This document shows positions 15,201-30,200 of a stretch of 64,000 bases of DNA, one piece after another; position 1 is the first letter of the stretch; the number at the start of each line of letters is the position of its first letter. The position numbers and the translations under genes were made by a program. Source of the stretch: Chionis minor (Eukaryota > Chordata > Aves > Charadriiformes > Chionididae). The notes beneath the pieces are model-generated. The model was not told where the DNA came from. It made no database searches and saw only the letters and a program-made list of their open reading frames with translations. Location of the stretch: contig VZSF01001353.1 in the NCBI GenBank assembly GCA_013398295.1, forward strand, positions 667,425 through 731,424, read 5' to 3'.

Positions 15201-18200
15201 CGGAGAGGTCACCAGTGACAACTCCACTCCATTTTCTGAAGCAGGAGGGGAAACAGCTGCTCTTCCCCTGCACCAGCACTGACAGCAGGGAAGGGGATGC
15301 TGCCAAAGCTGCCTGGCCCAGCTCTGGTTTGATGATTCGCAGTGTCTGAGTAATTATCCTGCTCCTCTCCGCTCCGAGGAAAGAGAGAACATTCCTGCAG
15401 CACCGAAGGAAGCAGCCAGCAGCCTCGCGCTCAGTCTCCAGGAAGTCTGTATTTGCTGTGCAGCAGCGGAGGGGAGAAAATCAGCTTCTCAGCATGGCTC
15501 AAGCACATCCTACAGTACAAAAACATCCTGGGGCAGCACTAGGGAAACCACTGCAGCACTAAGGGAGCTTCCAAAACCGCAAGGCAGCAGGAGAAAAGCC
15601 CTGCTTTGGGGAACTTTGCATTATAGATATCCCGATTTCATACAACATAGGCTCTTTCCAAATGGGAAAAATAGGATTTGGGGTTTCATACCTTGGGAAG
15701 CTGCGCCCGTATATCTTCTGAGCCTATAAATATGCTCTCCAAGTGAGACCACGTACGCTGCACTTCGAACCAGAGAGAAATGACAGAGTCTGCAGTGGAG
15801 AGCTTCCTCTGCCACACAGACACTTCCTCCAAAAAGAAAGCAATGTATTTGGATGTCATTAAATTCTGCAGCTGCACCTGATTGTCTTCTAAAGTTTCAA
15901 TGAGTTCCTCATCGGACTTGAGCAATGGAACGTTTGTCTGAGGGTGAGGCTCATACTGAAACTCCATGGTGCTCCAAGTCATTTTTAGCTCCTTCAGGAC
16001 TTTCTCCATACTCATTTCTCGCACTGCTTTGTCCACAATGCCACGAACTTCATCCTCAAAGTTATGGAGGTTGAGCTTTAGGAGGTCTGCCAGCGTGGTG
16101 TTCGAGTCCATCACAAACCTCACACCCGTCATCTGCATCAGTTGATTCCAGTGTCTTTCCCTAATGGCAGGATTTTGAAGTTCTGCCACAGCTTTCAGGG
16201 CTGTCAGCATGTTCTTCACCTTGCTGTCCAGCCCAGTGAAAGCATCCCATGCCCTCATTTCCTTATCCAAATTCCGAATCTCTCTTGCGAACTTTTTACA
16301 CTCCAGATCCATGTTTTCCACATTAATATCCACCCATTTGGTGGTCTGCCAGTCATCAAGGCCAGTGTTCACAAGGGAGATCATATCCCAGAGCTCTTTG
16401 AGAAGACACAGCTCCTTTCTGCACTGCTTCAGCTGTTTATAATCTGGCACCATGACTTCAAACAGACCAGCTGACTCATAAATCGAGGTCATGGCTGACT
16501 CCATTTGTTTAATCTCCATGTGCTTTGCATCCAGCAGTTGATAAGGCTTTTCGGTGTCAAACCTAGAAAGAAATGTTTATTCTTCATAAGTGATATTATA
16601 ACAACTTCTAAAGAAAACACATAACAAACAGTGCCTCTTGGAGACAAAGCAGAGATGAAACGCCTATAGTGCACATCGATGGTGCAGCGCTACCGCTGCC
16701 ACCTTAAAGCAAAACCGTGCACTCAGCATCCAAATTCAACCTCTTGCTAACGCCGGACAGTGCTTCCAGGGACAAAACACCCCAGGCACAACAGATACAA
16801 CACTCGGAGAAGGCAGGAACGGTACGCCAGGGCTCGAGCACACGCCCTCAGGACATCCAGAGACGATCCCACACAGCTTTTTTTCCTCGGGGTTTCTCTG
16901 ATGCTATAATTTGCCCGTACCTGAACGGTGCTTCTTTCCGAAATTGCTCTCTGAATCTCTGCTGCTCAACATCAAACACCGCGCAGCTCCTGCGCAGAAC
17001 TGCCATTTCATTGGCTTGCAGAGGAGCCACATGCTGTTTCACGGCTATTGCCAGCTTCTTTATATTGTTCCATTTTTCTGGCAGCTCCTGCAAGCAAAAT
17101 TTAAATGCTGGTAGGCAGTATTTGCTATTCCATATAAGATGCATCTGATCTGTTTATGGATAATCACAGAACAGGAAAAGAACAGATTCTGTGTCTAAAA
17201 CTGTGAGGAAGTTTTGTTGTGATGCAAAGGCTAAACACAATTTGGGATACAACTTACCAATTAGTCACAATTTTGAAGACTAACAAAGACTGAGACCTTA
17301 TATCTGACTGCTCTGATTGTAAGAACATGTTCGGTAACTTCAGAAGAAGGTTCCCAGACTAGACCCTGGGCTCCCATGATGGTCTAACGCTCGAGAGAGA
17401 ATAGTGATCTTCACACCAAGCCCAGCAGGACGCGGAGCCTGCTCGGAGAGGCTGAGGGCAGGAGGATGGGTGGAGGATGCAAGCTCATCAGAGTGTCCAG
17501 CTTCCCAGAGCTAATTAAGAAACAGAGCCTGGGAAACTTCCTGCCAGCTCTAAAGCAGATGATGTTATACCAGAAGGACTTCTAGAGAGCTGCCCGGGGA
17601 AATCCCTCCGGGCTGGGTATATAACGTTAGGACTAAGACTGGTTTCTTTCCCAGTTTTGCACCCAAGCTGCAAGTGTACAGCACCGCTGATGATCCACCC
17701 TCCATACCTGCGATTGTCTTCAGGAAGGGATTTTACTTCTCCTCACTAGACTTCTCGGGCCATATCCTCAGCGCAGACACTGACACCAGCCGAGGGCTCT
17801 GCTGTCCTCAATCCCAGTGCTTTGCCCTTGGAAAGCCCACTTCCCCATGTACTGTGCAAGCCTACAGAACAGACTCTGGGTCTCTTTTCATCCCAGTTCA
17901 CATAGCTGAGGAGGTTAGTGGAGACCCACCAACACTATGGAAAGAAGGGAAATAACCTGGAGGCAGCTCTGAGGCAGCAGAGAAGGCCAGAGTAGGGCCA
18001 GTCCCTCCTGAGGGGTCTCTTTCTGGCACTTTATGTTCCAGTCTCAATAGAAACCACTATCCATGACCCACGAGGAGGGGTTTCTTGACCTTCTCACAGA
18101 AACTACCAGCTCCAGCCCATCCAACTCCACAGCCATGGAGGGAGCGGTACCTAGAAGAACTTATTTCTGGTTTTCCCACAGGATATAGGAGTGAATGAAT

Positions 18201-21200
18201 CATTCAACTACATGTTGCTGTCACTTGTCAGAAAGAAGAAAACCATTTTGTTATCTCCTGCGTCTGAATGGCTGCCCGCACCCCTCATTTCTTCTATGAG
18301 AAAAATAAATGAGTTGTTTGAATGTACTTGCACGAACAGGCACCAAACAAGCAGCTCTTGAGCAAAGGAATTAGCAGAGCTGGATTCTCTACAGCACCGT
18401 ATTTTATGCTGGACTGAAGCTGTTGCAGCTGCCACAGCATCCACGTAATGCAGCTCTCCTGGTTTTCAGGGAGCCTGTATGAGCCTAGGTATCTTTAGGA
18501 CCCTTAACCATTCCAGGTTTGGTGACCCAACCACCCACGGATCACAGCTGCACCAGCAGAAAACCAGCGGATGGCTAAACCCCACTCAGCTCCCATCCAA
18601 GCCTGCAGCAGAGAACTGGAGCCTTTGCTGGTGCCTAAGGCAGGAACATCTCCCAAAAAGTCCTGCTTTAAACCTTGCGTCCCACACAGGACCCTCTGCC
18701 CACAGCACCCCGTATAACTACAGGGTATCCATCACACTTCCCCACTGCAGCATCTTGGCTGTTGCCAGTGTTTGTCTCCTGTTCCCCAAGGCTGGCCGGG
18801 CACCTCGCAGTCTTTTCCAACCTCCGTCTCATGGTCCTTTTTCCGGAAATGAAAGTAATTCCCAAAATAAACCTGATTCATAAAGAGCCAGATGTGGAAA
18901 GGTGCCCAAATACTTTCATAATCTGCTCCCAGTGATGTCCTCTGGGTTAAGCAGACTTGGTGTTACAGACCCAGCGGAGGACTGAAGTCCTATGAGAAGG
19001 CAACTCCTCTGCCAGCATTATCTTTCCCATCTCCACAGTTGCCAAGAACTGGCTTATTTAAAAATAATTATAATTCAACCTAATTAACAGATGTATTTGA
19101 AAATGCGTTAATTTTTTTCAAGAGTAATCGCTGGGAGTTGGAGCAGGCAATTCTATGTTTTTCATACATAACAAAAGGCTTAATCTCTGCTTTAAAAGAA
19201 AAATCTCAATAAAACTCCAAAATTTAGAGCTATTAAGGCACATCCTGCAATAGCAAAATACTATCTGCTGAGGCCCTCTAATGACAGGGAGTGCGGTCTT
19301 AAATGTTCCTGCAATGCTCTTCAGCTCACACTGTCTTTGACATCTGCTACTGGGCAAACTGGCGTGTCCACCGCGAGTTTTCACCCACCTCCAGTTGCCT
19401 GTAGACGTCCTCTGGCAGCTGTTGCTCGTACGTCTTCAGCAGTTCGATGGTTTGCTTCAGGGGCTCAAACATGGCATCGGCCACACCGTGCCTTTCTTTA
19501 ACAGCCAGGAGGTGACCCATGATCTCCACCAAGCCATCGTAATCACCTTTTTCAACCTTTTTGCTCAAACCTTTATCAGCAGTTTTTATGAACTCGTCAA
19601 GGTCAGCCAAACTACGTAACACAAAGCAGGAAAGCACAAAGTGAGAGCCGTTCCTATTGCAATCATGATCAGCCTCACACCAGGCAGCTGGGCTGCCACA
19701 GACAGGGGGAAGACCTGGCCGACCCTCTCCACTGCCTGGCAACATGCTGAGGGCACCAGAACCACAGGTCACGCTCACAGGGATCCGTAGGTGGGGTACA
19801 GCTTCCTGCAAGAACAGATAAATAGGCTGGGACTTCCCAGGCTGGATAAAAGGTATCTGAGAAGGAGCTTAATGGAGACCTGTGAGCTCAGAAGGGGGTT
19901 TGAAATGACAGTTTTCATCTTGTCTCTTCCAATAGAAGAATCGAGATCCCCAAATGAACCCGGCAGGTTGCAAAGCTGAAGCAAACAGCGATTGATTCTT
20001 CTTCACACGCTGCCCCATTTCACAGGGTAACTCCTCGCTGCAGGAGGATGCAGGTGATAAAAATTCACAGCAGTTCAGAAAAGCAACCAAACACTTGTGG
20101 GACGAAAAGAAATCCATCCAGGTCTTTAAATACAAAGGCATGACCCCTGTTTCTCCAAGTCTTTGAGCTATAAATCGCTAGAGACACAGAGCATTAGGAG
20201 GAAGTTTCCTTACCTCCTTAGCCTACTCTGAATCTCACCAGCTACTGAGCACTGCCAGCAGAGGCATGAGGGCTCCTGGATCTCTGGTTCTTTTCCATTG
20301 TCCTCTTCTCAAAACACACACCTTTTAAGTGCCCACTTAAATTCTGTGGACGTTGCTGGACCAAAAGGTGTCCTTAAATACTTAACCTAATCAAGACTAA
20401 ACTGCTGAATCGGGGACTCTTAATGAGAACTCCTAAATGCCCATTCTGTGCTACACAAAAAGCTCTTTAATTACCTAACAGAATTATGGTGCTGAAAAGA
20501 ACACAAAAGATCATATCATCAACCGCACACAGTAGCCTTCACTACTGGGTACATCTGTAAACACTCCTCTGCGAGCATCCAAGACCTGGGAACTTCTTCA
20601 GTTGCAACTACTCAAATAAATCACCTGACGCATCATCCCGCACAGACCCGGCAACTAAGCAGCTATTCAGAGCAGGGAAGACATGTTAATTCAAAACTTA
20701 CATCCAAAACTCCTCTTTTTTGTAACCTTGAAACTACCTCCCCGTAACTGCTCAAGGCCAGGCAACCCAAATTACTTTTTTTTTTTTAAAAAAAAACCAC
20801 ACAGAATGCTCTCAAAAGAGCAATGCTTTTAGAAACAAAGCAAGTATCTCCTGGCACTAACGCAGCTCTACTGATGGCTAATATCAAATTCAACAGAGTA
20901 AGCACAGAGCCTTAGCAGAGATTAGATTAGTTGGAGCAGGACGAACAGACAAACAGACGTCCTGTCTAACAACACACTGTGGGTCCCAGGAGCTTTGGCT
21001 CCTGAGCCCGTATAACTGTCTCCACTTTTCCACTTTACACACTGTGCCGCGCCAGGTCCCAGCAGAGCCCAGAGGACGGAAGATACCGGGGTGTGACGGA
21101 GCTGGCACGCGATATGGGCCCCTTCTCTCGCTCCTGTATTAGCTTATACGTTATCGGTGGGAAACGATAAAGCCCAGCCAAGGGCAGGGAAAGCCCCTTT

Positions 21201-24200
21201 GGTCAGCAGAGGTCCCGGGGAGAGGAGGCAGCAACAGCTCTCACCTGTGCAGGACGTGGTCCGTGAGATGCTGCTTGAACACCAAGCTCCACCTTTTAAT
21301 CACGTTCAGCAGAGACGCCTTGAAAGGCCGCGCGTCCACTTTCATCCAGCTCTGGAAGATACTGATGGGCTCAATGCGACTCACCTCCTCGTAGATCTTC
21401 TCATAGGAGTCGATCTGCTCTCTGAACTGCTGCAGCGTGGGAGGCGTCTCGGGGACGCCGTCCTCCGCATGGGCCTCAATCTCTGCAGCAGAGAGGACGT
21501 GTCCGTAGAGCAGGAACTGGCGGCAGAACTCCTTCCTGTCATCCCCATAGAGGTAGGAGTAGCCGTCGAAGGCACGGCGGTAGTCGCAGCAGGCTGTCAT
21601 CACCGCCTGCACTCGCCCCATCAGGTCGTGGCGCATGTCGGCCAGATCAGCCATGTCCTCGATGTCGGCCTAGGGGAGAGGAGGGGAGAGGGGAGCGCAG
21701 CGATGCAGCGGCAGCACGGCGCCTCCTCACTGCCACGCAGCGCGAGGGAGCCCCGCAGCCACCGACCTGGTAGTGGGGGAAGCCGCTGTGCTTAGCCAGC
21801 CTGGGCACCAACGAAGAGATGCGATAGATGTCGCTGAGGAGACTTTCCACCATGTCATAGAAGCCATCACTGGCACCGGGGTCCAAGGAGGGACGAAATA
21901 CCAAATCTGGGATCACCAAATCCAGCTGCACTTCAAACAGGGGGGACAGCCCTGCCTTGGGATCTGGGAGGGAAGAACGCAGACACCAGGATCTTTTTCA
22001 AGGGGCGAAAAGTGATCTTGAGCTACCAACGTCCCACCCCAGAGGGACACCAGGCAGGCGTGACTGCACACAGCCACTCGCTGAGCCCAGGGACGCTGTG
22101 TCTGCACACAGCGCCGAGCAGAAGCTGCCAAAGTAGCTGGTGTTCTGATACCCACAGGAGATACTGGAGACCAGATGACACACAAGTGGTTTAAGGACCG
22201 GAAGAAATGCTGTGGAGGAAAGCCTTAAAGAGACCCGGCTCTTCAGCTAATCAAAAGGGAGTCTGAGAGCTGAACAATTACAGCACACAAGTACTTGCAC
22301 AGGAGAAAAACAACAGGAACCAAGAGGCTCTTTAATTTAGTGGCGAAAGGCATGAAAAAAACCCAGCAACTGGAAACTGAAGCCAAATACAAATGTGAAA
22401 TTATGTGCATGTTTTTAACGAGATGGTGAAGAACTAGATGCAATTCTCCAGCCCAACGTGTCTCCACATCCAGGAGGGATGCGTTCCCGGAGACCTGCTT
22501 TAGCTGGACACAAGCTGCTCTCAGCAGAGCGAGTGAACGCCCATGGCAGTCCTGGGCAGGAAGTTCGATTTGGGGACTCCTGAACGCATCACATTGCTTC
22601 ACTGGGCTGACGCTCGGGGACCAAGGTTCTTCTTTCACCAGCAGACCTGGCTCTTGAGCCTCTCCACAAAAGACAGGTTGTCACCTTGATGCTTTGTGCA
22701 TGGGAGGGCAGAGACAGCTGATGCCCCAGCGCAGACTTGGGATGACACCTCAATTTTGTCCGTCCATTAATCCCTGCTAACAGCGCACAGTCGTCTCTAT
22801 CCCTCCCCCGAGCAGTGTTTTGCTCCAGTGACTGCGGGATGGAGTCACACAGCCGCTCCGGAGGCTCCTCCAGCACTTGCTGTAGAGAGTGCAGGAGGCA
22901 CAGCAGAAAGCCAGGAAGAAGAGAGCAACTCTTAGAACAAGGGAGAGCACAAAACAGGAATCTCCCTCTGGTGAGACTTAGAGCAACGATTGCGACCAGA
23001 GGAGAGGAACCAGGAACAGTCACCTGTGTTTTCCAAGAAGTACTTGAGTGAGCACTCAATGGCAGTGAAGAATCCGTCCAGGACTATCTCATCCACATAA
23101 TCCACATAAGACTTCCAGACGTCAGAAGCTGGGTCTGCATGTAAGAGGTTCTGGTTTTCCTGGAAGAAAAAGAAGACGCCTTCAGATACAGCAGGGCTGA
23201 GTCTGTTCTACACGAGAGCTGCCCACAGCTGACTGACGCCAGTGAGCACACGGGTACCAGCCTCGTGGAGGGATGGGAAACCAGACAGACAGATGTTGCT
23301 GCTGGTGGCACGGCCACGATTTGCTCCTTCTGTCAAGGAGCTGCTTTGTCATCTGAAACAACTCAAAATAACTGCAAGATAAAAATGGAGGGCAGAAGAG
23401 GCTTAGCAGCTTTGCGACATGTTCTCCTCCCTCTTCTCTGAGGCCATGGGGCTCCAGGCTGCTTTGCACACCTGGGGCAGGGAGCACGCAAGGGGCTCAA
23501 GGGCTCACCCCAACGCATGAGGACCCAGCCCTGGGTCTTCCTTGAATGGATGAGACCTTCAAGGTGGACTCCTCACACCTCTGCCCTACAAATGCTCATC
23601 TGAATACAGGAGGACTTTTAAATTCAAGAAAGATTTTTTAAATAAACCATGTAAAAACAAATAAAGATTGGGATCAGAAGACAAAGGGTTGGCTAACAAC
23701 TTCCCTTCCTCAGCTTATTGTGCTCTCTTCCTCCAGGCCAGCTCCCAGCCAGGAAATCCAGGCTTTTCCGGGCCACAGTAGAGACCAATCCTTCCTGGGT
23801 TTCCTCTTTCCATCCCCACAAGGCCAGGCTGTGTACCCCTGTGCCTCCCAGGGGCCTCCCAGGCTCCGCTGTGATCCTGTCCCCTGCCTTGCTGTGCCTT
23901 CTGAGTGCACCTTCTCCTACGCCTGCCAGGGGCTCTCAACACAGGCACGGTCTCAAAAAAAAAAAATAAAAAAAATCCAGCTGCAGCTTGCACTGCGCAG
24001 AAATCAACCCCCGCTGCCTGCTGCTGGGGGGCCGACGCTGGCAGCATTCCATGCATGGGGGGCACCGAGAGGGTGCCATTCCCAGCCCTGACACGGCAGC
24101 CGGGCGCACACCATGGAGCAGCATTGCCAGATGGGCTTGAGCGAACCTGAAGTTGCCGCTCCCCACCCTGGCACGTCACAGCTGGGTGCTTAAACCCCCA

Positions 24201-27200
24201 ACAGAGCAAGCCAGGGCTCCGGCCCCCTGCGGACTCACCCACCCCAGCCACTTTCTGCTGACACGACAGAAAGGGGAACTTCCTAGGAATGAACGCTGTG
24301 GGAATGCCCGTCTGAAAGCACCACCCTCCCCTCACCATTCTCTGTCCTTGTATTTGACAATGTTCCCTTGGTACTGGTATTTCACTGAGCCGTTACTCCA
24401 GCCTGGTGAAAGAAGGGCAATGAAAGCCCACATCCAGCTGTCCTGCCTTTGCCTGCTGGCACACGTACCCAGACCCTCACCGTGCTCCTCTCCGCAGCCT
24501 CAAGGCTCACCTGCCCTCAGGAAGACTTAAGCACCTGAGGGAAACCCAACAGACCAGGTCTTGGCCCCTCTGCTGCTGCTCCCCCAGGCTTGACCAGCAC
24601 AGCAGGACAGAGACACGGTGACACCCTGGTTTGGGCCATGGTGCCTTTCCCTCCCCAGGACCTTCACGCTGCTTTGCAGTCGGTCCTGCCCCTGCGAGCA
24701 GCGTTGGCAGTGCCACCACACTAGTGGTGCCAGCCCTCCTGCCATGACCGCAGCCCCATATTCTCCTTGGCCAGCCTGGGAAGCGCCCTGGCCTTTTGGG
24801 TGGCAGCTGGAGGTGGCTGGTCCTGTTACAGCTGTGACACACGGGCATGGTAAAATCCTCACCGTAGGCTGAGGTGTGCAGAGAAGGTGCTTAGAGGTCC
24901 AGGCTGGCTGCAGACAGCAAGGTGAGGCGAGCAAGAGCTCGGTGTCCCTGAGAGGGTCAGTTGGTTCTCTCCAGAGTCCAAGGCCAGATGGTGACCACAG
25001 GAGAGGGCTGGATCTGAAGTCCATCTCCCTCCAGGCCAAGGTGCTGTCCCTGACACACATAACACCTCACTCCGGGCGGGTGATGAGCAGCGCTCTGGGC
25101 TATCTCCTGGCCCGCAAAGAGGACTCACAGCTCTGGCAAAGCTGCTGGAAAGCACTGAGGTTTTGGACAGCAGTTTTGCTCCTGTCACTCAGCTTCTCCC
25201 TGGCCTGTCAGCATCACCTCTTGGTCCCACAGAGGGACAACAAGCCTGAAACAGAAAGGTCAGCCACAAACAGCTGCCTCTCTATTTTCAGGTAAATATT
25301 TCAAAGGGGGAATTTTCCTCTGAGCAGGATCCCAAAGCCTGATGCACGACTCCCCTCTAGTGGCTCCACAAGAGCCAGGACTGGGAGCCAGACTGCTGGG
25401 CTGTGGCTGCTCCCACTCCTGCCCTGAACTGGGTGCCCAGTGGTGCCCAGCCGGCAGCCCTGCACCACACAGCCACACCAGCTCGCTCATCAAAGCTATC
25501 GTTCATTAACACTGGGTAAGATTTTTCAAGTGAGTTAAGGCAGTTAATTTTAAGGTGAAACAGTGCTGGACATTTTTACCAGAGCAGAGATACACACAGA
25601 GCCTATGAAGAGCCAATAAACCCCTGGGGAAGGTCCCCCCTTACCTCCACTAGTGCATGAATTCTCTGCCCTGACTCTCTGACAAGGTTGTAACGCCGTT
25701 CCAGACGGTCCTGACAGTCCTCTAGGCTTAGCAGTGATTCCTTTTTACAATCTTTCCTCTCAAATATAGGCGACACCCATGACTGCACAATGGTCTGGAT
25801 CTCCTCAACGTTGTTTTTGGCTTTCTGCATCCTCTGCTCAAGGTCGTGGACGCCATCCATCACTATGGAGATGTGATCCCAGACACCTGGTAAAAAAATG
25901 ACATGATTAACTACTTGTTTTCAGAGCTGCTGGGCCAAGCTCTTGTGCACCCGACTTCAGACCAGCCTGACTTCTTCCCCACGGTCTCATGTATTTCTCA
26001 CCCACCATTAACGCATGAGACTGACCACCTCGACCAACGGAGCCACTTCCAGCTGCCTCCTGCCCCAACAAGCCATGGTACAGATAGCTGCAGCAGCCCC
26101 TGCTCTCTGCCACGAGTGCCACCACTGCAGGGATGTCTGACAGCTCCCAATTCCTTCTACCCACATTTGATCTGCCACCGACTGCTACGGGAGAGAGCAG
26201 CACGGGGGGGATGAGCAAACAGGCCGAGTGTCCCTGCACCGTCACTACAGCAGGGACCCAGACCCCAACACACAGGCTGTGCCCCCCCAGCTACCAACAA
26301 GGGCTGCATTTGGACGCAGGGAACTTCAGGTTCATCTGCAGGAAAATCAAAATCCCTTCACCTTTACTGCGCAACAGAGAAAGAGTCTGTCAGCGTGAGG
26401 ACTTCTGCTTTGCATATTCCCAAGGGAGGACAATTGTTCCTGTTCATACCACAAGCCTGATGACAGAAATATATATTCCACCTGTGAGCAGTTTGCTTTC
26501 GCCGAGAGGAGACAAATTGTCTGCCTCCTCTCTGCTTTGCAGTTAAAACTGATCAAGCAAGAACACTGGCTAAATCATCCCTAAGTCATGGTGCACAAAA
26601 CCCACCTGCAGTGTTTTATCCTCCTGGAAAACATAACGAGGTGGCCCTGGCTCTCCTTGGGAGAAGCCCATCCCAGTGCCAGATGGCTGGGCCAGTGGTC
26701 CCCACTCCCTGCACAAACGGGTGAGAAAGCGATGCCTCGGGGACACAGGGGACACAGTCACACACTGGGTCACCTGGGCTAGCACAGCGGGGCCAGCACA
26801 GGCAGGGAGCAGATGCTTCAGACCCAGCCTTGCCAGTTCTTGCAAACCCCAACCTTGCCATCCCCTTGGTGGCACTGCTCACAGCCTCTCTCCCCAAAAG
26901 CCCAGGCTGAACCTGAAGGGAGCAGGATCCCGTCTGCCACCCCGGTAGATCAAGGGACTGTGGAAAGGAGCAGGCAATGTGGGGGCTGCCCTTCATCTCC
27001 CCAGTGCTGGCTGTGCTGGAGAGTCCCCTGCCCTGCTGAGAACTGCAGCTGGGAACCAGGTGACAGAGGTTAGGAACATGGGGGAATGTGATGAGACCCA
27101 AGTGGACACGCTCCTGCCCCCTAACACACAGCCAGCTCACCCTCCATCTTCCAGTTCAGTGTTTCTTCTGCCTCCCTCAGCTTCAAGTCAATATCCCGCA

Positions 27201-30200
27201 GCTGCCGCTGTATTAGAGGGTATTCAACTTCCAGGACTGTCTTCAGGACCTTGTTGTACCTGTTCACCATCAGCTCCAAGTTGGCCACCATCTGCCGGTA
27301 CAATTCCTTGGAGGAATAGATTTCTGCTGCCGTTGGTGGGATGGCTCCCATCTGGCTGCCCGACAGGTAGCTTACCTCCCTCAGCACTGACACCAGCTGG
27401 AGAAACAAGGCAGAGTGCTGAACCCAGGACATTCCTCCCCATTTACCTGGCAGACACTCTCCAACCAATTCCGAGCATCTTAGGGGTCTTCTGCTGTTTT
27501 ATTCACAAAGCAGAATGCTCTGAAAAGGGCCTGGGCACCTCCTAGTCCGTATCATCTGTCTCCCATTAATCTTTGCCTGTGGTTTTCCTCCCAACCAAAG
27601 ACAGACAGCTCTCTTAACTACCCCCCGGGAGACTTCATGCAGCCTCTAAAAGCCATGCTGATTTCTGTTCCCCCAGCTACCCTCATCAACAGAGTCCTTC
27701 AGCAACCCCGTGCCTGGAAGCAGAGCTCAGCAGTTATCTAAGTGAAAGATGGTTCCAATTCCATTGGTTTGCTGGGCTGACTGGCACAAAAATAAATAAT
27801 ATATATTAAAAAATAATACCATGGCCCCAAACCCAGTGGCTCAAATCCTCCTACAGCCACCTTCCACCATCTGCAGATGCTGCCCCAACCTTCCCCACAC
27901 CAGTATCAAATCTGGTCTGGAGATTGTGACACCAGTTAAACATCTGGCCACTCAGAGACTTTCTGCCACTGCCTTTAACTAGAAATGTGCTCTGCTTAAA
28001 CTGTACTCCTGGTATTTTAGCAGGAGACAGCGCCCCCAAAGAGGACGGTAAACAGACAGATCTAGTCCGAATCCCACCAAACCTCCCGCGCACAGCAGGG
28101 CACGGCTTGGACACATGCCCGCAGGCAGGCAGCCAACTGGCAGCAGTTTTTACCTGAGGATCAAAATTGACTCTGATGAGCTTGGTTTCTGGATCCCGCC
28201 GGATGAGCGGCTGAGTAAGATTGTACTGCGATTTCTCAGAGACTGTCTGGGACCAGTCTACATAGAGCTTTTGTTGGTATCTGCCAGGAAAAAAAAGAAA
28301 CACCCACCATGTAGCTACCAAGCCAGCAGACCAAGGCATGAAAGCCAAGTCCACTTCTGAGGACTGAAGAACATGAAGGAATATTAAAAACCCACCCATG
28401 TCATCTCCATAAACAACATAGCTTCAAAGACAAACACCCGAAAACCAGTGACAGCATCAAGTCAGGAGGGCAAAGATCTCCCAAGTACCATTTGTAGCAG
28501 AGGATTCAGACTTGGAGACAGCCTTTCAAAAGCGTTTAGCCGGAAGTAATAGCTAAGCAGCTACCGGACATTTCCAAAGTGCCTAAGCAGGACGGGTGCC
28601 TAAAGCCATCCAAGTGCCAGGGATGGATGCAGTTGCCCTCACTTCTCTCGGAGTCACTGCAGAGAGACCGCCAGCCTCAGGGAAATTCGGCTCCGAGAGC
28701 TCAGTGACACCACTGGGGGTGGCAACACAGAGGGCTGAACAGGGTCCTGGTATCTCACAGGGCATGGACAGTCCCAACCGCCCAAGCAACAAAGTGTTTT
28801 CTGAATCATGTTGTCACCTAAGCACATCGGGAAATGTCACCCAGAAAACACTATCTCTTTTGAAGTCACCTGGGATCCTCTGTGGGTCTGCTCCCTTCTG
28901 AAAGGCTGCACCATTCAGCCTTTGTATTGGTAACGAGGAACAGGGCTCCCTCCAGAGCGAGCCACAGAAAGGCTGTGGTATATAGCGACTGGATTCCTCC
29001 TCTCTCTCAACAGAATCACAGAATCACAGAATCACGTGGGTTGGAAGAGACCTTCAAGATCATCGAGTCCAACCATAACCTACACTACCAAAACCACCCC
29101 TAAACCACGTCCCTCAGCACCACGTACATCCGTCTTTTAAATACCTCCAGGGACGGCGATTCCACCACCTCCCTGGTGGAAAAATCCCTCTGGCTTGGAA
29201 AGGGACATTCCCAGGCCCTGGGCTGGCAAACGTGCAGGGAGGTGGCTTAGAGGAGTAGAACATTTTTTCATACAATTACAGCCACCACTTACCTGTCCAG
29301 CAACTGGATCATTTCTTCATACTTGTGTATCACCCTTCTTCCTTCAGCAGAGTCCAGGCAGCTGGGAACACAACAAGCCCCGTGTTAGGTTCCGCTCCGT
29401 GAGGCTGCCATCTGCACCTACCCCTCCCCAAGACCACCCACCAGTCTGCAGGCAACCTCCGACTGACTGGGGACCTCGGATTTCATCCCTGCCACGTCAG
29501 CCAAAATCATTTCCCTGCACAAAGGCTACCCGAGACCCTGCGCACTCCTTCTCGGGGGTTTGCACGGCAACCATGATACGGGAGTCACGCACTGGGGGCA
29601 GAAGGAAGTTTCCCTCTCCCTGCCTGCACAGAGCCGGCAGCCTCTGCTCACAGCCAGCACTGCCCAGGGAGGAAGCTCAGAAGGAAGCTCAGCAGGTGGC
29701 TCCTGCCAGACGCAGCTCTTGGCAGTGCCAAATTTGTGTCCCCAAACCACAGGGGTCAGGGAAGAGCAAAGGCACCCCAGAGCGCAGCAGCAGAGCCCTG
29801 GCCGTGCTGCACCACCGCCTCCAAACGCGGGGAGGCAGCCGGCCAGAATAAACCTTACAAGACCCTCTTCTTCCCAGTGTGTCACCTACAGTATTTCCCG
29901 CTGTATTTACCATTGGTGCGGCCCCACCTTGAATACTGGGTGCTGCTCTGGACCCCGCTATTTCGGAAGCGTGTGAGGGCGCTGGAATGCACCCGGAGGG
30001 GGCAACAACGCTGGCGAAGGCTCCAAGGGCATGTCCGGTGGAGCGGCTGGGCGCGCTGGGCTTGCCTCGTCTGGGGAGAAGGAGGCCGAGGGGGGACCCC
30101 ACTGCTCTCTACAGCTCCCGGAGGAGCGGACGTGGAGAGGGAGGCACTGAGCTCTCCTGCCTGGGATCCCGGCACAGAACGAGTGGAAATGGTTCAAAGC

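Noticed and set aside
14545..15349. Open frames of about 200 codons on both strands
   Set aside because: They overlap the CR1 element at 14238-15225; the minus-strand one is broken LINE reverse transcriptase, the plus-strand ones are its antisense.
19800..19890. CR1-like wording (GGCTGGGACTTCCCAGGCTGG)
   Set aside because: Too short and too diverged to call as a repeat by eye. A repeat-masking search would settle it.
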